Source: an uncultured Sphingomonadaceae bacterium
GTDB taxonomy: Bacteria; Pseudomonadota; Alphaproteobacteria; Sphingomonadales; Sphingomonadaceae
Direction: 5' to 3'
Length of the DNA stretch: 64,000 nt
NCBI GenBank assembly: GCA_937995515.1
Contig: CALKJZ010000021.1
Location: 81,629-145,628, forward strand
Positions 1 through 10,376 of this stretch are shown here, one piece after another (the stretch's first letter is position 1; the number at the start of each line of letters is the position of its first letter). A program made the translations under genes and the position numbers. The notes beneath the pieces were generated by a model that did no database searches, was not told the origin of the DNA, and saw nothing but the letters and a program-made list of their open reading frames with translations.

Positions 1-1840
1 TTGCAAATGCCAGCTCTTCGGCCGTCGCCCAGTCCAGCCCCTCGCCGCTTTCGACCGCCCTGTCGCGCGCCTCGATCACCCGCTTCAGGGTGCGGTGGAT
101 GGCAAAGCCTTCGGGGATGGCATGCAGCTTGCGAGCCAGCGCGCGGAGCTCGCCGACCGCCACGCCCGTCTCGGCGCCGCGCCGCGCTGTGACCGGGTCG
201 GCCGGCTGGCCGAGGCCCGCCCAGCGCCCCTCGAACCATTCGGCCTTGCGCGGCACGAATCCGGGTGCCGCGGCAAACTCGGCCTCGAGCAGGTCGGTCA
301 CCCGGCGGATCTCGGCGGCGATCCACTCGGGCGTCACCAGCCCCTCGGCCACCAGCCGGTCGCCATAGACCTTGCTGACCGGCGGGTGCTTTGCAATCGC
401 GGCGTACATGAGCGGCTGGGTGAAGCTCGGCTCGTCGCTCTCGTTGTGGCCGAAGCGGCGGTAGCACCACATGTCGATGACAACATCGCGGCGGAAGCGC
501 TGGCGGAACTCGGTTGCGACCTTGGTCGCAAAGGTCACCGCCTCGGGATCGTCGCCGTTCACGTGGAAGATCGGCGCCTGCACCATCTTTGCGACATCGG
601 ACGGATAGGGCGAGGAGCGGGCAAACGCCGGCGAGGTGGTAAAGCCGATCTGGTTGTTGATAACGAAATGGACCGTGCCGCCGGTGGAATAGCCGGGAAC
701 GCCGGAGAGCGCGAAACATTCCGCCACAATGCCCTGGCCGGCGAACGCGGCATCGCCGTGCAGCAGCACCGGCAGCACCTCGCCCTGGTTCTCGTGCGCA
801 GCGCCCGGCCTGCCCTCGTCGGCTGCGCGCATGCGCTGGTTTGCGCGCACCTTGCCGAGGACGACCGGGTTCACCGCTTCGAGGTGCGACGGGTTGGGGG
901 TGAGCGACAGGTGGACCCGGTTGCCGTCGAACTCCCGGTCGGTCGAGGTGCCGAGGTGATACTTGACATCGCCCGACCCGCCGACATCGTCGGGGTTAGA
1001 GGAGCCGCCGCCAAACTCGTGGAAGATGGCCTGCAGCGGCTTCTGCATCACCAGCGCCAGCACGTTGAGCCGCCCGCGGTGCGGCATGCCGATCACGATC
1101 TCTTTGACACCATTGGCGCCGCCGACCTTGATGATGCTCTCAAGCGCCGGCACGGCAGCCTCGCCGCCATCAAGCCCGAAGCGCTTGGTGCCCACATATT
1201 TGCGGCCAAGGAAGGCCTCGAACTGCTCGGCGGCAATGATGCGCGCGAGAATCGCCGTCTTGCCCTCGGGCGTGAAATGGATTTCGGCATCGCGACCCTC
1301 GAACCGCTCCTGCAGGAAGCGCCGCTCCTCGACATCGTTGATGTGCATGTATTCGAGGCCGACCTTGCCGCAGTAGTTGCGCTGGAGGGTCGCCACCAGC
1401 TCGGCAACCGTTGCCGTCTCGAACCCGAGCACGCCGCCCAGAAAGACACGCCGGCCCGGGTCGGCCAGCCCGTGCCACTCGGGCGTGAGGTCCGGCGTGA
1501 ATGCACGCTTCTCGAGGCCCAGGGGGTCGAGGTCGGCCGCAAGGTGCCCGCGCACCCGGTAGGTGCGGATGAGCATCATGGCGCGGATGGAATCCTGTGC
1601 CGCCTGCTGCGCCTCGGCCTCCGAAAGCCCGTCTGCCGGCCGCCCTTCCGCCCGCGCGACGGCAGGCGCAGCCTGTGCCTTCAGCTCCGCCGGGTCGGGC
1701 AGGCTCGGGTCGAGCGCGAGGCTCAGATCGTCGGCCGGGAGCACGGGCCAGCCGCGGCGCTGCCAGCTCGGCTTCGCTTCCCGTTCGGAGAGGGCGGCGG
1801 CATCGAGATCAAGCGGGACCGGTTGGCCGGGGGTCAGCAT
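1..1840 (-). CDS. sucA: 2-oxoglutarate dehydrogenase E1 component, 3' part outside window
   Basis: Thiamine-diphosphate E1 subunit of the 2-oxoglutarate dehydrogenase complex, which decarboxylates 2-oxoglutarate in the TCA cycle. Translating the minus strand gives about 613 residues with no stop, and the gene leaves the window at base 1. Family landmarks visible: PHRGRLNV near residue 253, GDAAFAGQG near 362, NNQIGFTT near 395 and RRFGHNE further on. The start is the ATG at 1840-1838, behind a GAGGAG ribosome site; an in-frame TAG lies about 15 codons upstream, so no longer start exists. The protein begins only about 22 residues before the conserved PSWxRxxWP motif. The usual N-terminal E2-binding segment of about 50-60 residues (typical motif GGNAxYIEELY) is therefore absent. 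It is the last visible gene of the mdh-sucCD operon, 120 bp after sucD. Confidence 0.95.
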   Translation of the reverse strand, partial: MLTPGQPVPLDLDAAALSEREAKPSWQRRGWPVLPADDLSLALDPSLPDPAELKAQAAPAVARAEGRPADGLSEAEAQQAAQDSIRAMMLIRTYRVRGHLAADLDPLGLEKRAFTPDLTPEWHGLADPGRRVFLGGVLGFETATVAELVATLQRNYCGKVGLEYMHINDVEERRFLQERFEGRDAEIHFTPEGKTAILARIIAAEQFEAFLGRKYVGTKRFGLDGGEAAVPALESIIKVGGANGVKEIVIGMPHRGRLNVLALVMQKPLQAIFHEFGGGSSNPDDVGGSGDVKYHLGTSTDREFDGNRVHLSLTPNPSHLEAVNPVVLGKVRANQRMRAADEGRPGAAHENQGEVLPVLLHGDAAFAGQGIVAECFALSGVPGYSTGGTVHFVINNQIGFTTSPAFARSSPYPSDVAKMVQAPIFHVNGDDPEAVTFATKVATEFRQRFRRDVVIDMWCYRRFGHNESDEPSFTQPLMYAAIAKHPPVSKVYGDRLVAEGLVTPEWIAAEIRRVTDLLEAEFAAAPGFVPRKAEWFEGRWAGLGQPADPVTARRGAETGVAVGELRALARKLHAIPEGFAIHRTLKRVIEARDRAVESGEGLDWATAEELAFA

Positions 1841-1960
1841 CGGCGCGTTACTCCTCGGTGAGCGCCCGACACGCTAGCCCCGCCTTGCAGCCGTGCCAAC
1901 CGCGACCTTGGTTTGGAATGGCGGCAAATGGCTGCCATGCAGCCGGGTGCGGGCCCATCC

Positions 1961-2851
1961 TCAGCGCTGCGAGCCCAGCAGGGCCTTGAGCGTCGTGCCC
2001 AGCTCCGAGGGGCTCCTCGACACACGGATGCCGGCGGCTTCCATGGCCGCGATCTTGTCGTCGGCCCGGCCCTTGCCGCCCGAGACGATCGCACCCGCAT
2101 GGCCCATGCGCCGGCCCGGGGGGGCCGTGGTGCCGGCGATGAAGCCGACCATGGGCTTCGCCCGCCCCGCGCGGCGCTCGCTCTCGATGAAGGCGGCCGC
2201 TTCCTCCTCGGCGCTGCCGCCGATCTCGCCGATCATGATGATGCTCTCGGTCGCCGGGTCGGCGAGGAACATTTCGAGCACGTCGATGAAGTTCGTGCCA
2301 TTGACCGGGTCGCCACCGATGCCGACCGCGGTCGTCTGCCCAAGCCCTGCCTGCGAGGTCTGGAACACCGCCTCGTAGGTGAGCGTGCCGGACCGCGAGA
2401 CGATCCCCACCGAGCCCCTGCGGAAGATCGAGCCGGGCATGATTCCGATCTTGCATTCGCCGGGCGTCAAGACACCGGGGCAGTTCGGCCCGACAAGACG
2501 CGACTTCGAGCCGGTGAGCGCGCGCTTGACCGGCACCATGTCGAGCACCGGAATGCCTTCGGTGATGCACACGATGAGCGGGATCTCCGCGGCAATCGCC
2601 TCGAGGATTGCGTCTGCCGCGCCGAAGGGCGGCACATAGACAACGCTTGCGTTGGCGCCCGTCGCCGCCCTCGCCTCGGCCACCGTCTCGAACACCGGAA
2701 GGCCGAGGTGGGTGCTGCCCCCCTTGCCGGGCGCGACCCCGCCGACGAGCTTCGTGCCATAGGCCAGCGCCTGCTCGGAATGGAAGGTGCCCTGCTTCCC
2801 CGTGAACCCCTGGGTGATGACCCGGGTTTCGCTGTTGACAAGGATGCTCAT
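1961..2851 (-). CDS. sucD: Succinyl-CoA synthetase (ADP-forming) subunit alpha
   Basis: Alpha subunit of succinyl-CoA ligase, which makes ATP/GTP and succinate from succinyl-CoA in the TCA cycle and carries the phosphorylated histidine. The 296-residue protein has the normal family length. It opens [18 protein letters not shown] and contains the CoA-binding N-terminal Rossmann region ([19 protein letters not shown]) and the phosphohistidine region [12 protein letters not shown] near residue 250. It starts with ATG three bases after the sucC stop, so the two subunits are translated together. Its own stop is followed by 120 noncoding bases and then sucA. Confidence 0.97.
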   Translation of the reverse strand: MSILVNSETRVITQGFTGKQGTFHSEQALAYGTKLVGGVAPGKGGSTHLGLPVFETVAEARAATGANASVVYVPPFGAADAILEAIAAEIPLIVCITEGIPVLDMVPVKRALTGSKSRLVGPNCPGVLTPGECKIGIMPGSIFRRGSVGIVSRSGTLTYEAVFQTSQAGLGQTTAVGIGGDPVNGTNFIDVLEMFLADPATESIIMIGEIGGSAEEEAAAFIESERRAGRAKPMVGFIAGTTAPPGRRMGHAGAIVSGGKGRADDKIAAMEAAGIRVSRSPSELGTTLKALLGSQR

Positions 2852-2854
2852 CGC

Positions 2855-4048
2855 TCAGCCCCCCCTGACCGCGGCCACAATCTTGCGCGCGGCATCGCCA
2901 AGATCGTCGGCCGGGGTGATCGCAAGGCCCGACTGCGCGAGGATTGCCTTGCCTTCCGCCACATTGGTGCCCTCCAGCCGCACGACGAGCGGCACCTTCA
3001 GGTCCACCTCCCGCGCGGCGGCGATGATCCCCTCGGCGATGATGTCGCAGCGCATGATGCCGCCGAAGATGTTCACAAGGATGCCCTCGACCGCCGGGTC
3101 TGCGAGGATGAGCTTGAAGGCCTCCGTCACCTTCTCCCGGCTGGCACCGCCGCCGACATCGAGGAAGTTGGCCGGCTCGCCGCCTGACAGCTTGATGATG
3201 TCCATCGTCGCCATGGCGAGCCCGGCGCCGTTCACGAGACAGCCGATGTTGCCATCCAGCTTGATGAAGGCGAGGTCATGCTTCGACGCCTCGATCTCGG
3301 CAGGCTCCTCCTCGCCGAGGTCGCGCAGTTCGAGCACCTCCGGATGCCGCGCCAGCGCATTGGAATCGAAGTTCATCTTGGCATCGAGCACCAGCAGCCG
3401 GTCGCCGCAGACGGCGAGCGGGTTGATTTCCACCTGGCTTGCATCGAGCTCGACGAACGCCCGGTAGAGCTTCGCCGACACCTCCGCTGCCTGCCTTGCA
3501 AGATCGCCCGAAAGCCCGAGCGCGGCTGCCACCCGCCGGCCATGGTGCGGCCGCCAGCCGGTTGCCGGGTCGACCGTCAGCGTCACAATCTTCTCGGGCG
3601 TCTCGTGCGCCACCGCCTCGATGTCCATGCCGCCTTCCGTCGAGACAACGGCCGCCACCCGGCCGGATCCGCGATCAACGAGGAAGGCAAGGTAGAACTC
3701 GCGGTCGATGTCCACCCCGTCCGTGACATAGAGGCGCTTCACCTGCCGCCCCGCAGGCCCGGTCTGGACTGTCACCAGCGTGCGGCCGAGCATCTCGGTG
3801 GCGTGGGCGCGCACCTCCTCGGCCGAGCGGGCAAGCCGCACGCCGCCCTTCGCCTCGGGGCCGAGCTCCAGGAACCGGCCCTTGCCGCGCCCGCCGGCGT
3901 GGATCTGCGCCTTCACCACATAGAGCGGCCCCGGCAGGGCTGCGACCGCATCGACCGCCTCCTCGACCGAGAAGGCGGCAACCCCCTTCGGCACCGGAAC
4001 GCCGAAGCGGGCCAGAAGGTCCTTGGCCTGATATTCGTGGATGTTCAT
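2855..4048 (-). CDS. sucC: Succinyl-CoA synthetase (ADP-forming) subunit beta
   Basis: Beta (nucleotide- and substrate-specificity) subunit partnering SucD. It has 397 residues, the usual length, starting [20 protein letters not shown]. The ATP-grasp region is evident ([14 protein letters not shown] near residues 45-58), followed by the ligase domain (IFGGIMRCD, then VVRLEGTNV near the end). The open frame continues upstream, but the universally conserved MNIHEYQ start fixes the ATG at 4048-4046. This ATG overlaps the bioB stop as ATGA (4045-4048), so sucC is translationally coupled to bioB rather than directly to mdh, which is the common neighbour in alphaproteobacteria. Confidence 0.97.
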   Translation of the reverse strand: MNIHEYQAKDLLARFGVPVPKGVAAFSVEEAVDAVAALPGPLYVVKAQIHAGGRGKGRFLELGPEAKGGVRLARSAEEVRAHATEMLGRTLVTVQTGPAGRQVKRLYVTDGVDIDREFYLAFLVDRGSGRVAAVVSTEGGMDIEAVAHETPEKIVTLTVDPATGWRPHHGRRVAAALGLSGDLARQAAEVSAKLYRAFVELDASQVEINPLAVCGDRLLVLDAKMNFDSNALARHPEVLELRDLGEEEPAEIEASKHDLAFIKLDGNIGCLVNGAGLAMATMDIIKLSGGEPANFLDVGGGASREKVTEAFKLILADPAVEGILVNIFGGIMRCDIIAEGIIAAAREVDLKVPLVVRLEGTNVAEGKAILAQSGLAITPADDLGDAARKIVAAVRGG

Positions 4049-5052
4049 AGAGCCTCCATCGGGTAAAGGCCAAGGCGCGCAAACAGCTCCTCGTCGTGGT
4101 CGATGCCGGGGTTGCCTGCGGTGAGCAGCCGGTCGCCGACAAAGAGGGAGTTCGCGCCGGCAAGGAAGCAAAGGGCCTGGGTCTCGTCGCTCATGCCGGT
4201 GCGCCCGGCCGAAAGCCGGACCATTGCGCGCGGCATGGTGATGCGGGCCACGGCAACGGTCCGGGCAAGCTCGATGCCGTCGATGGCCGGCTGCCGCCCT
4301 TCTCGGACCGCATCGCCGAGCGGCGTGCCGGCGATGGGCACCAGCGCGTTGATGGGCACGCTTTCCGGATGCGGGGCAAGCGTTGCAAGCGCATGGATCA
4401 GTCCGATCCTGTCGTCGCGGCTTTCGCCCATGCCGACAATGCCGCCGCAGCAGACGCGGATTCCCGCCTTCCGCACAAGGCCAAGCGTCTCCAGCCGGTC
4501 GGCATAGCTGCGCGTGGAAACGATGCGGCCATAATAGTCGGGCGACGTGTCGAGGTTGTGGTTGTAATAGTCGAGCCCGGCCTCGGCGAGCGCTGCCGCC
4601 TGGCGTTCCGTCAGCATCCCGAGTGTCATGCAGGTCTCAAGGCCGAGGGCGCGAACCCCCCTTACCATCTCGGCGAGCCGCCCGAGATCCCGGTCCTTCG
4701 GGCTGCGCCATGCCGCACCCATGCAGAAGCGGGTCGCACCCGAATCGCGCGCCCGCCGGGCCGCTTCGACCACTGCGTCCGCATCGAGGAGCTTCGACGC
4801 CGCAACGCCCGTCGCATGGGCCGAGGACTGGGCGCAATAGCCGCAGTCCTCCGGGCAGCCGCCGGTCTTGACCGACAGGAGCCGCGAGCGCTGCACGGCA
4901 TTGGGATCGAACACCGCCCGATGGACTCGCTGCGCCTCGAACAGGAGATCCGCAAACGGCAGCGCGAAGAGGCCTGCGACCTCCTCGCGGCTCCAGTCCG
5001 TGCGCGGGAGCGGGCTCACCCGGGCCACCGGGCCGTTCACCGGGCCGTTCAC
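4045..5052 (-). CDS. bioB: Biotin synthase (radical SAM)
   Basis: Inserts sulfur into dethiobiotin to form biotin. The [4Fe-4S]/SAM motif CPEDCGYC is intact, as are CMGAAW, the [10 protein letters not shown] motif, the second-cluster cysteines (ETCMTL, RVCCGG) and the VRLSAGR motif, so all catalytic features are present. Length is about 335 residues from the first GTG. The start is ambiguous: GTG codons occur at 5052, 5040, 5028 and 5019 because a 12-bp tandem repeat encodes NGPV repeatedly, and none has a clear ribosome site. Homologues begin roughly where the GTG at 5019 would place it. It lies between mdh and sucC inside the TCA operon, with no other bio gene nearby, and ends in an ATGA overlap with sucC. 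Confidence 0.95.
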   Translation of the reverse strand: MNGPVNGPVARVSPLPRTDWSREEVAGLFALPFADLLFEAQRVHRAVFDPNAVQRSRLLSVKTGGCPEDCGYCAQSSAHATGVAASKLLDADAVVEAARRARDSGATRFCMGAAWRSPKDRDLGRLAEMVRGVRALGLETCMTLGMLTERQAAALAEAGLDYYNHNLDTSPDYYGRIVSTRSYADRLETLGLVRKAGIRVCCGGIVGMGESRDDRIGLIHALATLAPHPESVPINALVPIAGTPLGDAVREGRQPAIDGIELARTVAVARITMPRAMVRLSAGRTGMSDETQALCFLAGANSLFVGDRLLTAGNPGIDHDEELFARLGLYPMEAL

Positions 5053-5060
5053 CGGGCCGT

Positions 5061-5063
<3 letters not shown>
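5031..5063. repeat. 12-bp tandem repeat at the mdh/bioB junction
   Basis: Unit ggccgttcaccg is present at 5031-5042 and 5043-5054, with a 9-bp partial copy at 5055-5063. It overlaps the mdh stop codon (5063-5061) and the 5' end of bioB, where in frame it encodes NGPV repeated. Each unit supplies a potential GTG start codon. Because the unit is a multiple of three, copy-number change would keep the frame. Confidence 0.9.
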
Positions 5064-7209
<2,146 letters not shown>

Positions 7210-7213
<4 letters not shown>

Positions 7214-7668
7214 CGCCCCGGTCGGGGCACCTTTCTGAGGAGCCCGTGCCACTGGGCGACAAGATGCGCGCCATCCCGCTGTGCGAGCGTGCCAGCCACC
7301 CACACGAGCCGGCCCGTTTCCTTCACGATCCGCCCGCGCCCCTCGAGCACCTCGCCCACGGTTCCGGCGCCAAGAAAATCGGTTGCGGCCTGCACCGTGA
7401 CCGCCGCCTGCGTTTCCAGCATGTGGCGGATGGTGGCGAACATCACCACGTCGACAAACGCCATCAGGAAGCCGCCGTGGAGGAAGCCAAGGCCGTTGGA
7501 ATGCCGCCGCCCGGTCTCGATGCACGAGAGGATGCCCGGCGTGCCGTCGGGCCAGGGGGCGTCGCGATAGTAGACATCGCCGAGGCCGTCGACAAAGCGC
7601 CCCTCGGGGCGCGCATGCCAGGCCTTCCAGCCGGCCCAGGGCCCCTTTTCCACGAGCGTTGCAGGCAT
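7210..7668 (-). CDS. PaaI-family hot-dog thioesterase
   Basis: Probable acyl-CoA thioesterase with the hot-dog fold. The 152-residue protein has the family signature GLGFLHGGFLMAFVDVVMFA (about residues 60-79), where HGG is the active-site turn, then VQAATDFLGAG, the typical second strand. The ATG at 7668 is preferred; an upstream in-frame ATG adds 18 residues without conserved features. It is the first gene of the minus-strand operon leading into zapE and is divergent from the DUF4258 gene, so the 69 bases at 7669-7737 should hold both promoters. Substrate unknown. Confidence 0.85.
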
Positions 7669-7737
7669 GGACGCCGCGGTTAGCGGGCCGGCAGGGGCCG
7701 CACAAGCCGCTTGCATGGGCAAGGATCCCGGCGCACC

Positions 7738-8097
7738 ATGGCCACTCTGGAGACCCGGATGTCAAGCCGCGCGGAACAGACACAACCCTGGTGGTGGGAA
7801 CTGCTCGGCTTCACCCGCCACGCGCGCAGGCGCATGCAGCAGCGCTGCGTGCCCGAATGGGTGGTCGAAACCGTGATTGCCCACGGCGAGCTGCACCACG
7901 CCGGCGACGGCGACGTCTCCTACAGCTTTTCCACCCGCGCCTGGCGCCGCCTGCGCGCCGAAGACCCGGAGCTGCTGCACGCTCTGGAGCGCTGGCGGAA
8001 CGTCTATGTGGTGCTCACTGCCGAGGGCGAGGTGAAGACGGTGGCACGGCGCCGCACCAGCCCGGCCCACAGCCGCCGCAGGCCCGGGCCCGCATGA
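7738..8097 (+). CDS. DUF4258 domain-containing protein
   Basis: Small basic protein (119 residues from the ATG at 7738) with a clear DUF4258 core: FTRHARRRMQQRCVPEW then VVETVIAHGE, a strand with DVSYSFSTRAW, and the closing YVVLTAEGEVKTVARR. Members of this family are short, often sit beside unrelated genes, and resemble RelE/HigB-type toxin folds, but no antitoxin-like partner is next to it here. Its stop codon overlaps the start of the crotonase gene (ATGA at 8094-8097). Function not assigned. Confidence 0.8.
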   Translation: MATLETRMSSRAEQTQPWWWELLGFTRHARRRMQQRCVPEWVVETVIAHGELHHAGDGDVSYSFSTRAWRRLRAEDPELLHALERWRNVYVVLTAEGEVKTVARRRTSPAHSRRRPGPA

Positions 8098-8852
8098 CGG
8101 TCAGGACAGCCCGCACCGGGCCGGTGCTGACAGTCCTGATCGACCGCCCGGGCGTGCGCAACGCTGTCGACCCGGAGACGGCAGCCGCCCTGCGCGAGGC
8201 CTTTGCGGGCCTTGCCGCCGACCCGACGCTCCATGTCGCCGTGCTTGCCGGCGCGGGCGGCACCTTTTGCGCCGGGTTCGACCTGAGGGCCGTCTCGCCG
8301 GCTGCGCACGCCCCGGAGGGCCCCGGCCCAATGGGCCCCACGCGCACCCGGCCCGAAAAGCCCGTGATCGCAGCCGTCGAGGGGCATGCCGTGGCCGGCG
8401 GGCTGGAACTGGCGCTGTGGTGCGACCTGCGCGTTGCCTCGCAGACGGCCATCTTCGGCGTGTTCTGCCGCCGCTGGGGCGTGCCGCTCATCGATGGCGG
8501 CACCGTGCGCCTGCCCCGCATCGTGGGCCAGGGGCGCGCGCTCGACATGATCCTGACTGGACGGGCGGTCGGTGCCGAGGAGGCGCTGGCCTGGGGCCTT
8601 GCCGACCGGCTCGTGCCCGCAGGCCGGGCGCTCGTCGAAGCGCAGGCGCTTGCCGCCGAGATCGCCCGCTTTCCGCAGCTCTGCCTGCGCGCCGACCGCG
8701 CCTCGGCGCTCGACCAGTGGAGCCTGCCGCTCGACCGCGCGCTCGAGGCGGAGGCGCTCGGCGGCGGGGCACCGCTCGCGCGCGAGGCGCCCGAAGGCGC
8801 GGCACGCTTCGTGGCAGGCGCCGGGCGCGGCGGACAGTTCGAGGCGGGCTGA
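8094..8852 (+). CDS. Crotonase-fold (enoyl-CoA hydratase/isomerase family) protein
   Basis: Acyl-CoA-binding crotonase-superfamily protein, 252 residues, slightly short for the family. Oxyanion-hole segments are present: GTFCAGFDL (about 56-64) and GHAVAGGLELAL (about 97-108). The glutamate equivalent to Glu144 of rat enoyl-CoA hydratase is kept (E105). The position of the second catalytic glutamate (Glu164) is a cysteine (C125, in FGVFCRRWGVPL). It belongs to the subgroup with FCRRWGVPLIDGGT, so a classical hydratase reaction is doubtful. It is translationally coupled to the DUF4258 gene. Confidence 0.88.
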   Translation: MTVRTARTGPVLTVLIDRPGVRNAVDPETAAALREAFAGLAADPTLHVAVLAGAGGTFCAGFDLRAVSPAAHAPEGPGPMGPTRTRPEKPVIAAVEGHAVAGGLELALWCDLRVASQTAIFGVFCRRWGVPLIDGGTVRLPRIVGQGRALDMILTGRAVGAEEALAWGLADRLVPAGRALVEAQALAAEIARFPQLCLRADRASALDQWSLPLDRALEAEALGGGAPLAREAPEGAARFVAGAGRGGQFEAG

Positions 8853-9040
8853 GGCGCCGGGCTCAGGCCGGCACCCCTTGCGCGCCTGCGCACCGACACG
8901 TCCAATGGGCCGGCTGTGCCAGCGCGGGTGGGAGGTGGCTGGCCCCCCGCGTGCGACCGCATCGTCCATCGCGCGTTCCGTCGCGCACCGGCGCGCAGGA
9001 GCGCTGGCGGACAACCACGACCTGCGCGACCTGCGCGACT

Positions 9041-9132
9041 GGCACTGAGGCGCCCGCGCGCGTCAGGGCGCCCGCGCCCTGCTCCTGCCTCCCGAACCCC
9101 TGCCCCGGCACTGAGGCGCCCGCGCGCCTCAG
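9041..9132. repeat. 26-bp direct repeat pair between convergent genes
   Basis: Two copies of a sequence beginning ggcactgaggcgcccgcgcg occur at 9041-9066 and 9107-9132, matching at 25 of 26 bases, 66 bp start to start. A shorter tandem, cctgcgcga twice, lies just before at 9021-9038. The right copy contains the 3' end of the serine hydrolase gene. The 276-bp convergent gap 8853-9128 holds no convincing gene. Confidence 0.85.
9111..9132 (-). terminator. Hairpin at the end of the serine hydrolase gene
   Basis: Perfect 9-bp stem (CTGAGGCGC at 9111-9119 with GCGCCTCAG at 9124-9132) and a 4-base loop, overlapping the stop codon of the minus-strand hydrolase. No T-run follows, so it may act as a 3' end stabiliser or a Rho-independent-like pause. 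Confidence 0.45.
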
Positions 9133-10376
9133 AGCGCCCCCCGCGCGCCCGCCTGCGCCAGCGCGTCCATGCCGCGGATGATGGTGTTGGGAAGCCGGCT
9201 GTTGTCGAACTCGCCGGGCATGCCCGGCCGGCGGGTCGGCGGCGGGCCGAAGCGGAGCACCACCAGATCCCGCGAGGGCACGATCCACATCGCCTGGTTG
9301 CCCGAGCCGTCGAACAGGAAGAGATCGTCGGCCAGGTAGCATTCGGAGTGGAGCACCCCGACCTTCTGCGACCGCTCCGGAAACCAGCGCAGCCGCTTCA
9401 CGCACGGCCGGCCGATCCACATGTGGAGGCCCCAGTGCGGGTTGGCCGGAGACGGGGTGACGGTCTGCGCCACCCAGCCCTCGGGCAGGATCCGCTCGCC
9501 CTCCCACACGCCGTCGCGGGCCAGAAGGATGCCGAGGCGCACGAAACTCTCGGCCGGCAGCATCAGGCAGCAGCCCGCGTGGGCAAGCCCGCCGGGCCGG
9601 TTCACATAGACCGTGCCCCCGGCCGCGCCGATGGGCTTCAGGAGATGCTCGCCCACGTAATCGGCATAGCGCATGCCGGTTGCTCGTTCGACCACGATGG
9701 CAAGCACGTCGCTTGTGATCATGCTGTAGTCGTATTCCGTGCCCGGCGCATAGTCGAGCCGCGTCTCGTCGATCAGGATGCGCTCGTGGTGGCTGGAGAG
9801 ATACTCGCGCATCGTCAGCGACCATGGCCAGAAGTTGTTGTAGGTAAAGCGGCTGATTCCACTGGAATTCTGCAGGAACTGGCGGATGGTGGGCGCCTCC
9901 TTGTCGGTTCCTTTCCATTCGGTGATGAAATCCGAGACCGGCTGGTCAAGGCTGCGGATGTGCCCCTGTGCAATCGCCCGGCCGATCACGATGCCCACCA
10001 CCATCTTGGCCATGGACTTGGAGGCGATGAGATCGTCCGGCCTGTGGCCGCCGAAATAGGCGGCCTTCTGCACCGCCCCACCCTGCCAGACGACGAGCCC
10101 GTCCGATTTCACCTCGTGGGCATAGGCCACGGCCTCAGCGAGGTGGCCGGCCGCCACCGACGGCCGGTCTGCGTGCGCAAGCGGCACGAATGCCGCGCCC
10201 GGCACCGGGTCGACCGGCTCATACCAGTCCGCCCGCTGGCTTTCGCCCCGGAACTGCGAGACGGCCATGCGCATGTAGCGGGCCATATAGTCGCGGTTTG
10301 CAAGCCACGCGACCGCTGGCGCTGCCACAAGCACGAGACCGGCAAGGCCCATCCACCTGAAGACGCGCGCGATCAT
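9129..10376 (-). CDS. Serine hydrolase, beta-lactamase/class C family
   Basis: Membrane-anchored serine hydrolase of the beta-lactamase/esterase family, 415 residues. An N-terminal hydrophobic stretch (GLAGLVLVAAPAVAWLA) anchors or exports it. The SxxK nucleophile motif is SMAK (within ASKSMAKMVVG), the tyrosine motif region is YDYSMITSDV (YxM instead of YxN), and a WGLHMWIG segment sits where the third motif is expected. Such proteins can be esterases, amidases or lactonases; beta-lactam hydrolysis is not implied. The ATG at 10376 overlaps the stop of the upstream MFS gene (ATGA), placing it last in the TetR-linked operon. Confidence 0.85.
   Translation of the reverse strand: MIARVFRWMGLAGLVLVAAPAVAWLANRDYMARYMRMAVSQFRGESQRADWYEPVDPVPGAAFVPLAHADRPSVAAGHLAEAVAYAHEVKSDGLVVWQGGAVQKAAYFGGHRPDDLIASKSMAKMVVGIVIGRAIAQGHIRSLDQPVSDFITEWKGTDKEAPTIRQFLQNSSGISRFTYNNFWPWSLTMREYLSSHHERILIDETRLDYAPGTEYDYSMITSDVLAIVVERATGMRYADYVGEHLLKPIGAAGGTVYVNRPGGLAHAGCCLMLPAESFVRLGILLARDGVWEGERILPEGWVAQTVTPSPANPHWGLHMWIGRPCVKRLRWFPERSQKVGVLHSECYLADDLFLFDGSGNQAMWIVPSRDLVVLRFGPPPTRRPGMPGEFDNSRLPNTIIRGMDALAQAGARGAL

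Noticed and set aside
95..1861. 588-residue plus-strand open frame
   Set aside because: Exactly antisense to sucA, whose motifs are unmistakable; the plus frame has no domain.
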